Shown piece after piece: positions 9,227 to 18,500 of a stretch of DNA of 64,000 bases. The position numbers and the translations under genes are program-made. Numbering within the stretch: the first letter of the stretch is position 1; the number at the start of each line of letters is the position of its first letter. Source of the stretch: Acidobacteriota bacterium (lineage in GTDB: Bacteria; Acidobacteriota; Terriglobia; Terriglobales; Acidobacteriaceae); the NCBI GenBank assembly GCA_021799405.1, contig JAJZAL010000006.1, positions 1-64,000 on the forward strand. Reading direction: 5' to 3'. The notes below the pieces were generated by a model. It was not told the origin of the DNA, made no database searches, and was given only the letters and a program-made list of their open reading frames with translations.

Positions 9227-12200
9227 CTAAAACTCAAGCTTCAACGCAAACTGCACGATTCGCGGCGCGCTGGTTCCCGTAATCTTGCCGAAGTTGCCGG
9301 TGCCCATCGTGCCGTCTGGGTTGCTTAAATTTACGTTATTGAAGAGATTGTAGATTTCGCCGCGAAACAGCAAACTACGCTCATGGGTCAGTGCATAGCT
9401 CTTGAATGCGGAGATGTCTGTATCCACAAACCCCGGCCCGATGACTGGATCGCGCGGCGCGTTGCCGGGTCCGGAGTTAGCCGCGGGCACCGCGAAGGCG
9501 GTTGTATTGAAGTATTCGAGTATCTTGTCCGTGCGCGAACGGCTTCCGTGGATAACTGGATTGCCGACGACATTGGGCCGGTCCGTCAGGATTCCGTCAT
9601 CATTGGTATCAACGTTTGACAGTACATTAAAGGGCGAGCCGCTCGACAGCGTAGTAATGCCGTTAATCTGCCATCCATTTAGCAACTCATTGCCGAGAAC
9701 TCCCCAGCGACGAAATTGCGGCATCTGGTAAATATAAGTAGCCACAAGTCGGTGTGGCGTCTCCAGAGTGGAGAGGCCGCGATCGCAAGCGACGCAATAT
9801 TCATTGGCCAGGGCATATGCGGTGAAGCTTCCCGGATCCGTTGAGGCAATATCAAACTCCTTTTCCCACACATAGCTGCCGCTGAAGGAAAAGCCATGCG
9901 CGAAACGCCGCATCAGCACAAGTTGCAACGAATTGAATGATGAATTCGAAGATGGATCCAATAGTCCGATCTGCGAATACGACGAGAGCGGGCGGCGTGT
10001 CTGGATATTCGCCTTTGTCGACTTGTCCGGAATGAAGACGGGCGCATTTTGATCGCGCGCGATGTAGAAATGCCGCCCCACATTGCCTACGTAGGAAATG
10101 CGGCTGCTCCAGTTGGTGCTGTATTGCTGCTCGAGCGTGAGGTTATATTCCTCCATATAAGGAATTGCCGAACTATTCGGCGGCAATCCACCGTAAAGAG
10201 CACCCTTCGGAAAGACGGGATTCTGCAGATTAACTTTGTACGGGAATGGATCGCTGGCATTACTGCCATAAATCTGTTCCACGGTCGCATCCGGCGAGAC
10301 AGGGCTGAGCGCAATCGACAGCACGAAGGGCGCCTGCTCCAGATTGCCGATCATGGTCTCCTGGCTGGCCGAGTAGAAGATTCCATAGCCGCCGCGCAGC
10401 GCGGTCTTCCCATTTCCAAAGATGTCATAAGCAAATCCAATGCGCGGCGCGAATTTGGTATACGAAACATGGAGAATGCCATCCGGCACGCCGGGATCAC
10501 CCGCGGAGAGCACGCCGAGCGGCGCGGTGGGAAAGCGCTTTGACTGTACACCCGCCTCGAAGGTGCCGAGATCATTCTGGCCGGCAAAGGGATAGTAGAC
10601 CTCCCAGCGCAGGCCGAAATCAGCGGTGAAGCGATGCGTCATTCGCCAGTCATCCTGTATGAACAATGCAGGATCCGGGGAGTTCAGGCGATGCAAGCTG
10701 CCGTTATTCTGATTGAAGGTGTAGGGGCTGCCGACGATCCAGCTTGAGAGTGTTTCGCCCGTCACCGCATTCTTGTTGAAGGTCATTTTGGCGTCGTTCA
10801 GGAAGCTGTTCGTCTCGTCGTACCGGATCATGTTGAAGCCGGCGCCGAACTTTATGTTGTGATTTCCGTGGGTCCAGTAATACGAATCCTGGATGCCATA
10901 ATTGAGCTGCGACTGGTTGCCCGGCCCGCTTCCGCCGGCGCCTATGGTTCCCATGAATCCCGGAATGGTCATCTGCGGCTGGGTCGTAACGAAGCCGCCA
11001 CCATCCCGAATCTGGCTGCCCAGATCGGACCAACTATAGCCCTGAACGGCATTGGTGCTCAGCCATTTGTTGAGCGAGTAATAAATTCGCAGGCTATTGA
11101 TTGCATTGGGCGAAACGATCCAGGTGTCACCAAGGATGTAGTTCGATTGCCCGTCGTTGGTAACGATTCCACTGTAATTGAACAGAGAATTGCCACCCGC
11201 TGTCCATTCGTATGCGTTGCCCTGTTCATTGAAGTAGGTGAACTGCAGCTTGTGTGCGGGCGTCAGTTGGTAGTCCAGCCGCGCGGTGCCCTGGTACATG
11301 TTCACGGGATTGGGCGCCGACTCCTGCGTCAGCGGATGATCGCCGTTCAAGGATCCGGGACTATTGGGATCGGGAGCCGGAAGCAAGGGAATGAGGTGAG
11401 CGATCACGGGATTCACCGGGCAGATGTATCCGGGGCAAACGCTGGTCTTCGGTTTTTTGGGGCTCTTGGTGAAATCGCCCTTCCGCTCCAGCGCGGTCGG
11501 AACGATCATCGAAGCAATGGTCTTAATTGTCGATTGGCCTATATGTTCTCCCTCGAAGGAGAGAAAATAGAAGGCTTTGTCGCGAATGACGGGACCGCCG
11601 AGCCCCGCGCCATAGGTGTTCTGAACCAGGCGCGGAACACTGGTCTGAAAGTACGGTTTGCCATTCAGGATATTATTGCGCAGGTAATCGTATACAGTGC
11701 CGTGATACTGGTTCACGCCGGAGCGCGTAATGACGTTGACGGCAGCGCCGGGGTAGCGCCCGAACTCGGCATCAAAATTACTGGTCAGCATCCGGAACTC
11801 CTCAAGGGCATCCGGATTCGGCATCGGTGCTCCACCGCCGCGGAAGACTTCGGTATCGAGCGCGCCGTCCAGGTAGAACGAGTTGAAATTGGGGCGAATG
11901 CCGTTGGTCACGAAGTCAACACCGGTTGTGTTCCCAGTTGCGGGCGGCGGCGAATATTTCGTTATGCCCGGCACGGTTTCCACCAGGTCGTAGGCGCTTC
12001 GGTTCACAACCGGCAGGTCCTGGATGCTCCGCTGGTCGATGGTTTCACCAATCTGCGATTCGCGCGTATCCACCATGGTGACGCCTGCTTCAACCACCAC
12101 CTGGTTTGAAACGTTGCCAACGGCGAGTTTAAAGCTGGCATTCACATTCTGGCTGGCGGCGAGCACGATGCCGGTCTGGGTTTCCGGAGCAAAGCCCTTG

Positions 12201-12475
12201 ACGCTGGTCGCGATCTTATAATTGCCCGGATCGACGGCCGGAAACACAAACGCGCCATGACTGTTGCTGGTCGCGGTCAATACGGCATTGGTACCGGTAT
12301 TTGTCAGAACAACTTTAGCGTTCGGGATAACGGCCCCGGTCGAATCCGTGACCGTGCCGTAGATGGAACCGGTCGTGGTTTGCGCCCAGACAGCGCGCAG
12401 ACACGCCATCAGGATGAAGATTGTTACGAGGGTGGCCCAGGCCCTGCGTATTTTTCTGACGCTGCATGCATTCAT
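9227..12475 (-). CDS. TonB-dependent receptor, Oar-like, complete
   Basis: This 1082-residue outer-membrane receptor starts at an ATG with GGAGG five bases upstream. Residues 1-31 are a signal peptide (ending AVWAQ). Residues about 36-118 are a carboxypeptidase-regulatory-like domain (GSIYGTVTDSTGAVIPNAKV). The plug covers about 130-240 (QSIQDLPVVN-like region, then GAAVNVITRSG). The rest is the beta-barrel, ending in an aromatic residue (FALKLEF) as barrel proteins do. It heads the minus-strand set receptor - PHP hydrolase - GH3 - GH2, so its cargo is probably the glycan they degrade. There is no SusD partner, as is usual in Acidobacteria. A CadC/TolB regulator is encoded divergently. Confidence 0.92.
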   Translation of the reverse strand: MNACSVRKIRRAWATLVTIFILMACLRAVWAQTTTGSIYGTVTDSTGAVIPNAKVVLTNTGTNAVLTATSNSHGAFVFPAVDPGNYKIATSVKGFAPETQTGIVLAASQNVNASFKLAVGNVSNQVVVEAGVTMVDTRESQIGETIDQRSIQDLPVVNRSAYDLVETVPGITKYSPPPATGNTTGVDFVTNGIRPNFNSFYLDGALDTEVFRGGGAPMPNPDALEEFRMLTSNFDAEFGRYPGAAVNVITRSGVNQYHGTVYDYLRNNILNGKPYFQTSVPRLVQNTYGAGLGGPVIRDKAFYFLSFEGEHIGQSTIKTIASMIVPTALERKGDFTKSPKKPKTSVCPGYICPVNPVIAHLIPLLPAPDPNSPGSLNGDHPLTQESAPNPVNMYQGTARLDYQLTPAHKLQFTYFNEQGNAYEWTAGGNSLFNYSGIVTNDGQSNYILGDTWIVSPNAINSLRIYYSLNKWLSTNAVQGYSWSDLGSQIRDGGGFVTTQPQMTIPGFMGTIGAGGSGPGNQSQLNYGIQDSYYWTHGNHNIKFGAGFNMIRYDETNSFLNDAKMTFNKNAVTGETLSSWIVGSPYTFNQNNGSLHRLNSPDPALFIQDDWRMTHRFTADFGLRWEVYYPFAGQNDLGTFEAGVQSKRFPTAPLGVLSAGDPGVPDGILHVSYTKFAPRIGFAYDIFGNGKTALRGGYGIFYSASQETMIGNLEQAPFVLSIALSPVSPDATVEQIYGSNASDPFPYKVNLQNPVFPKGALYGGLPPNSSAIPYMEEYNLTLEQQYSTNWSSRISYVGNVGRHFYIARDQNAPVFIPDKSTKANIQTRRPLSSYSQIGLLDPSSNSSFNSLQLVLMRRFAHGFSFSGSYVWEKEFDIASTDPGSFTAYALANEYCVACDRGLSTLETPHRLVATYIYQMPQFRRWGVLGNELLNGWQINGITTLSSGSPFNVLSNVDTNDDGILTDRPNVVGNPVIHGSRSRTDKILEYFNTTAFAVPAANSGPGNAPRDPVIGPGFVDTDISAFKSYALTHERSLLFRGEIYNLFNNVNLSNPDGTMGTGNFGKITGTSAPRIVQFALKLEF

Positions 12476-13132
12476 GAGTTCCTCCGTGAAGATGGGGATA
12501 CCCTCGTGGGTTTCCGCACCAGAAACAAATTTGGGGAACGGGGAAGTGGCTCCGTTCGAGTCCGGCCTATATCTCGCGCATGGTCTCCGGCAAAGGCTCA
12601 GCCCCTACCGGTCAAATCGAGCCGGACACGAATTCGCAACCCGACCGGCTTACGACCAGCATCGAGGTCGTACTTGGCAAGCTTTACAGAGAGCGGCGGT
12701 TCAGGTCTTAAAAATCTTCTCAAAATTCACTTTTGAGAATCTAAAAGTCCGCATATACTGGATTCGCCCTTGAGAACCCGGAAAGATTGGCTTATTCGGA
12801 GGGGAGAGCGCTTAATACATTATCTACTCTGGCAAGGGAGATCTGGCTTGGATGCCAATCGCTAAAGCTTTGCTTTTGCGGAGGTTGCGTGAAAAGACGA
12901 TCGCGATTCAGGTATGAGCTCCGGAAGGCGCAACACTCCATTTATCCCCATCTCTAAGAGGTTCCAACCGTTTAGTCAGTTGCTTCCACGGGTCACGGAA
13001 ATCAAATGCCGGTAAGCACGCTTGGTGGTGTCGTCCGGATTGTACACGGCACAATTTCCGGCACCGCCAGCGGGTGGTCCTCCATCATGGGCACCCAGCA
13101 GAAGCGCCGGACTTAGTCAGGTGAAGTGGAAC
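12476..13132. promoter_or_regulatory. Divergent control region with operator-like palindrome
   Basis: This 657-bp gap lies between the divergent receptor and CadC/TolB genes, with no supported gene. It contains an interrupted perfect palindrome at 12717-12739 (TTCTCAAAA, 5-nt spacer, TTTTGAGAA), about 240 bases upstream of the receptor start. That makes it a plausible operator for the neighbouring regulator. Individual -35/-10 elements could not be assigned with confidence. Confidence 0.5.
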
Positions 13133-15376
13133 ATGCTTTATACCTTTGACGATTACACCCTCGATGCCCAGGAACGCACGCTCAAGATAAGTGACGATAC
13201 GATTGCGCTGACGCCCAAGGTTTTCGAGACGCTGCTTGTTCTGGTTCAGAATCGCGACCATATCATGAGCAAGGACGAACTGCTCAACACAATCTGGCCG
13301 GGTCACGTTGTCGAAGAATCCAACATCACCCAGAACATTTCGGTATTGCGCAAGGCGCTCGGCGAAACCGTCAGCGGGAAGAAGTACATCGCCACATTCC
13401 CGGGCCGTGGTTACAAATTTCTGGAGCCGGTGGTGGTGAACGATAGAGCGCCGGCGATGCTCCCTAAAGGAAGTTCCACGCTCTCCGCTTCTCTCCCTGA
13501 TCAGAAACAGGAGGGCTTTCCGGTCGCGATGCGGATAGATCCAGGACGTTCGCGGAATTCCACGCTGCGGCGATTGTTGGGCTATGGAGCGGCCTCCGGT
13601 GTCCTGCTTCTGCTGGGCGTGCTGCTCATCTATTTCGCCCACTTCAGGAACCATCGGACGGGAAATGCCGGCGGAATTAACGGCGTGGCATTTATCCGGA
13701 CTGGGGCAACCCACACGTTAGTCAGGATGGAAGGTGCTCAGTACCAGCCTACCTGGTCACGGGACGGGAAGCAGCTCGCATTTGTATATTCCAACCCGAG
13801 CGAATCGCGATCGGGCATTTACGTTCTGGCCGCGGGAGGGCTTGAGCCTCGCCGCATCGTTTTTGGCCCGGGAGGGTATAGCAGCCCGGTCTTTTCGCCC
13901 GACGGCAAGTTGCTCGCCTACCTTCATCGCCTGCCAAATCTGACAGAAATTCTTATCTATGATTTTGCTACCTCAAGAACCAGGAGGTTAACGACTCTAC
14001 TCCCGGATCACTATGGGCTGAGTAGCCGGCAGATGGACTGGTCGCCGTCCGGGGATTTTCTGGTGGTCGGGGAGAAAGAGGCAGAGAGCGATCCGCTGAG
14101 CCTTTACCGCATCTACATCAGCAATGGACGCAAGATCCGCCTCACCTATCCCGACATGGACATATTGGGTGATACGTCGCCGCGTTTTTCGCCGGACGGG
14201 ACTGAGGTCGCCTTTATCCGGATGAAATATCAATTCGAGTTCGACGTCTTTGTCGTGCCAGTGACTGGCGGGGAGGCCCGGAAGCTGACAAGTCACTCCA
14301 ATGAACTTGGAGACGTTGACTGGGATGCAGACCGCCGCATCGTTTACAGCGCGGATGAGAATGGGGAATTCAAGCTATGGGAGCTTGATTGGGAGTCGCA
14401 TGCGCCGCAAGCCATACCCGTACCGTCGATTGCAACCGACATGCCGCTGCAGTTTTCAATCTCGCGCGCGGCGCACCAGATTGCCTTCTCTGGCTATCGG
14501 CCGGATCTGAATATCTGGTCGCTTGATCTGACCAGGAAATTACCTTCGCCTGCGGATTGGAATCCGGTGATTCACACCCCGGGCCAGGATATCGTTCCCT
14601 CCTTTTCTCCGGATGGCAAGAAGATCGCTTTCCGGTCTGATGTTACTGGGAGGCTCCAGATATGGGTCAGCGGCGCCGATGGTTCCCATGCCGCGCCGAT
14701 CGATACGGGATCGCTGCTTCCCAGCGTGATCGGATGGACGCCGGATAGCCAATCCATCGTCTTTTGCGCAGCTTCAGTTCCGGGTATTTATGAGGTTTCT
14801 CTTTCTCATAAATTCCCGCTTCGCAAGATCAGCGATGTCCACATGTCCCACCCTTTCTATTCCGTTGATTCGAAATGGATCTTCGTTCAGGAGGATAGTT
14901 TCATCTATCGTTTTCCAGTGTCGGGCGGACCGGGGCAAATGCTCACCGATCAAGGCGGCACGCCAATTATGGAGTCAAAGGATGGCCGTTATCTTTATTT
15001 TGGGCACGGGCGTATGGATACCACAATTTCCCGTCTCGATTTAACGACCCGGCAACAGCAAGTTGTCATCAACTCCCTGATTCCGGGCTATCGTGACGCC
15101 TGGACGTTAGCTCCACATGGTATCGTCTTTCTGACCTATAACGCAGGAAAGCCGGTTATTGCATTTCATGATTTTGCGACCGGAAAGGATCGTGAAATCG
15201 CGGATTTTCCCAGTGCGCTACCGTTGATAGCCGCCTCGGGCTTCTCCGTTTCGCCTGACGGGCGCAGGTTGCTTGTTGTTCGTGCCGATCCCGCTTCCGC
15301 GAATATCCAGGCAGCCGCATTCTCTCGCGCCCAAAAGCCAATAGCCCAGTTAGAGAGTGCCTTTCGTGGCCAGTGA
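13133..15376 (+). CDS. CadC-type winged-helix regulator with TolB-like propeller
   Basis: The chosen ATG at 13133 gives 747 residues and starts at the domain edge. An upstream in-frame GTG at 13022 would add 37 unlikely residues. Residues about 3-102 are an OmpR/CadC winged helix (FDDYTLDAQERTL, ALTPKVFETLLVLV, KYIATFPGRGYKF). A membrane helix lies at about 150-171. The rest is a TolB/WD40-like beta-propeller with repeats of the SPDGK type (FSPDGKLLAYL, FSPDGTEVAFIR, FSPDGKKIAFRS). It would bind DNA in the cytoplasm and sense a ligand or partner protein in the periplasm. It faces the TonB receptor gene, the probable target. It has no receiver domain. Confidence 0.85.
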   Translation: MLYTFDDYTLDAQERTLKISDDTIALTPKVFETLLVLVQNRDHIMSKDELLNTIWPGHVVEESNITQNISVLRKALGETVSGKKYIATFPGRGYKFLEPVVVNDRAPAMLPKGSSTLSASLPDQKQEGFPVAMRIDPGRSRNSTLRRLLGYGAASGVLLLLGVLLIYFAHFRNHRTGNAGGINGVAFIRTGATHTLVRMEGAQYQPTWSRDGKQLAFVYSNPSESRSGIYVLAAGGLEPRRIVFGPGGYSSPVFSPDGKLLAYLHRLPNLTEILIYDFATSRTRRLTTLLPDHYGLSSRQMDWSPSGDFLVVGEKEAESDPLSLYRIYISNGRKIRLTYPDMDILGDTSPRFSPDGTEVAFIRMKYQFEFDVFVVPVTGGEARKLTSHSNELGDVDWDADRRIVYSADENGEFKLWELDWESHAPQAIPVPSIATDMPLQFSISRAAHQIAFSGYRPDLNIWSLDLTRKLPSPADWNPVIHTPGQDIVPSFSPDGKKIAFRSDVTGRLQIWVSGADGSHAAPIDTGSLLPSVIGWTPDSQSIVFCAASVPGIYEVSLSHKFPLRKISDVHMSHPFYSVDSKWIFVQEDSFIYRFPVSGGPGQMLTDQGGTPIMESKDGRYLYFGHGRMDTTISRLDLTTRQQQVVINSLIPGYRDAWTLAPHGIVFLTYNAGKPVIAFHDFATGKDREIADFPSALPLIAASGFSVSPDGRRLLVVRADPASANIQAAAFSRAQKPIAQLESAFRGQ

Positions 15377-15513
15377 TTCGTCTTTTCCCGTTGCGTCAGC
15401 ATGCCCATTCAGGGAAGGTGTAGCTCGGAGCCGAATGACCGAGCCAGCGTGACCATCAGGTGGTAGCGGCCTCGCGCCGTGCCAGAAATACCACTGTATC
15501 TCTGGAAAATGCC

Positions 15514-18500
15514 TTAGCGATAGCGCCGGATAGCCTTGATGACGATGGAAAAGACGCCGGCCTCGTCGCGGGTCACGAGCAGCGAAACATGGCGGTTGAT
15601 GGCATAATCGGCTTGCAGCAACTGTTGTCCGGTGGTGTTCACGTTGGTGGCATAGGTAAGGGTGAGATTGCGTCCCAACTGCTCGTTGACAATGATGCGC
15701 GAGGTGGTGTTGCCAAAGGCGCCGAGGTAGTTGGGATCGATCTTGACCGAGCCGGCGCCGAAGAGCTTCTGAACCCGGCTGCTGACCGTGGCGCTGAGAG
15801 CGCCGCCGAGCAGGGCATCCGTGGAGGGATTGGCGAAGGTCTGGTGCTGTTGCTGCGTATAAAGACTCTGCTCATTCTGCGTGCGGCCAAGGGCAAGCAG
15901 AGAGACGACATCAGCCTCGGGAAGCGGTGGGTCGCTGCGGTATGAGACCGACAGCTTCGCGGGAGTTCCATGGACGCTGAGAGTCACGTCGTAATCCTCG
16001 ACGTGCGCGGTAGCGTTCAGGTCGATGGTTGGCTCGATGCGGACGGGGTTGGTGAAAGCAATTTCGCCGCGCTGGAGATCGTAGCGGGTACCGGCGATCA
16101 TGGCGCTGCCTTCAGTGATTGAAACGCGGCCCAGCAGCGAGGGCGAGGCCACCGTGCCGCGCAGGCGCAGGTCCACATCGCCGGCCAGTTTGGCAAAGGC
16201 ATTCTGAAAATTCAACTGCGGCGCGGAACTGATATGCACGTCCAGGCGAATGTGATTGGATGGGGCGTCAGGCGGTGTGACGGCTTCGACTGCGTTGGTC
16301 TGCGCTGCCAGAGCGGCGATGTCCAGATCAGGGCTGATCATAAAGCGCGTGATCAGAATGTTGCCGCTCAACAGCAGGTTCTGCTGCGGGCCCTGCAAGC
16401 GCAGTTCGGCATTGGCCAGGGAGCTGACACCTTGCGGATAGCGAATGCGAATCCCGTTGCCTGTGACTTTGAGGTCGGCGTAGAGACCATGCAGAAAAGC
16501 CAGCGAGCCGGAAACCTGTAGCAAGCCGCCACCGCTCATCGCCGTCAGGGTCTGCACCTCAAGCCGGTTCTGATTGAAGACAAGAGTGCCGTGCACCTGG
16601 CTCAAGCTGTTCGGCAGATCTTCCAGAGCCAGGGAGCCATTCTGGAAATCGATCCTGCCCTGCAACCTCGGATTCTCCAGGGGGCCGTGGGCTTCGATCT
16701 GGAAGGTCGTCACTCCGCTGGCAGTAAGGTCCGGATCAAGCGTCTCCGCCAGCTTCATGTTGACGGTTCCGCTGGCGGCAAGGTCGAGCCGCCGCGCGCC
16801 GGCAAGCATCACGGAGCCATGCGCGCGCAGATCGGTGTCTTCGCCGGTGACGTGCAGCGGATCTAGGCTCACGCGCTCGTCAGCTAAGATGGCATGGACA
16901 CCGCCCTCGCTTTTCAGGTGTACGCCTGCAACCGTTACATCCATCTCCCGTAACCGGGCTTCGCCGCGAAATAGCCGAGGATGCGCCAGCGGGCCGCTCA
17001 GGTTGACTGTCCCGTCCAGCGAAGATTCGCCGGTGAGGCCCTGAACATTGGCCCGTTTGAACAGTGCGCCAATATTGAAGTGGGAAAACACAATTCGAGC
17101 CTGGGTCTCATACTCGCCGGTCAGAGCCGTTTGCGCGTGGAGGTCAAATGCTGTGCCCTCCACCTGCGTAGTGGCGCCGACTTCGGCCGTGTGGTTGACG
17201 GCATGCGCCGTAACTTTCAACGTTCCCAGCATCTCGCTGTTCAGCTTCAGCGCGCTGAATGTCGCGCGCCCGTCCAGTTGCGGATTGTCCAGCGTACCGG
17301 AGCCGGCGAGAGAAAATCCCAATTTGCCGGATGCCGTCATTCCCTGCCCGGAAAGCCATTTGATCCGGGAGACATCAATCCCTGTGCCTTTGGCCTGCAA
17401 TTGGTAGCGCCGGGATTTGACGTCGTAGCTGCCGGAAGCCGCAATGCTGCCCGATGCCTCGTTCGCGGTCAAAGAGGTCAGCTTCAGGGTCTGGCCGGCA
17501 AATACGCCTTGAGCGCGAATGCGCGCCACATGCTCGCCATAGATACTGCCGTTGTCCAGTGCAACCCACCCGGATCCGCCGGGCGAGCCCAAAGGACCGT
17601 CGGCCTGAATCTGCGCATTCATCGTGCCGGTGAAAGGCAGGCGCCGGTTGAAGAAGGGCTGCAGATCGTCGGCGCCAATCTTGCTGGCCTGGAGGCTCAT
17701 ATGCAGAACCGAGCCGGCATTGAGCGCGTGCTTTTTGCCCGGCATTCCATCCAGTGTGCCGTGAAGCTGGATCCGTGCCGGTCCGCGCGCAAGTTGCGCG
17801 TGAGTGATGGCGATCCGCTGTGCTGAATAACTGCCTTCGGCATCGGCAGAGTCCAGGTGAAAGTAGCGTGTCTGGGCGGCTTGCAGGGGACCAGAACCAC
17901 CTTTCGTCGCAGCCGGAATCTCAACGGCTATTTGCGTAGCTTTCAAATTTCCCGCGATGTGCGGATCGGTCAGCGAGCCGGTCCACGATCCATGAAAGTC
18001 AGCTTCCCCATGCAGAGACACCGGCAAGGCCGCAACACCGGCGGTGCCGTTGCCTTTCAAGCCAAGGCTGCGCAAGACGGTATCGAACTCGCCCAGATTC
18101 CACGAATGAAAATCGACTGCAAGCGACGATGGGCTGGTGATTGGGTAAACGCCCAACCCTCCTGAAACCGACAGGGTGCTGCCGGGGGTATGGAGTTCAA
18201 GGCTGCGCAATGCGACGGAACCGTTACGCTGCGTGTAGGTACCGTCGATGTCGCCGCTGGCCGGAACTTCACCGGCAGCGGCGTGACCGGATGGGCCCAT
18301 GGTCAAGGCCGCGCTGACGGCCAATGTCCGCACATTGCCGTCTGACCAGGTTGCCGTGGCCGGGCCATTCAGGAACGCGTCGAAGCCAAGGCGTTGAAAG
18401 GGCGGCTTACTGACGAGATCTAGAACTGTGTCGAGCGCAACGTCCTTTAGCTGCGCCGTCACTTGGCCATTTATGGGGAGGGTTACGGTTGCTTTCCGCA

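Noticed and set aside
10859..12109. 416-codon plus-strand frame inside the TonB receptor gene
   Set aside because: The receptor on the minus strand is complete with signal, plug and barrel; the opposite frame has no recognisable domain.
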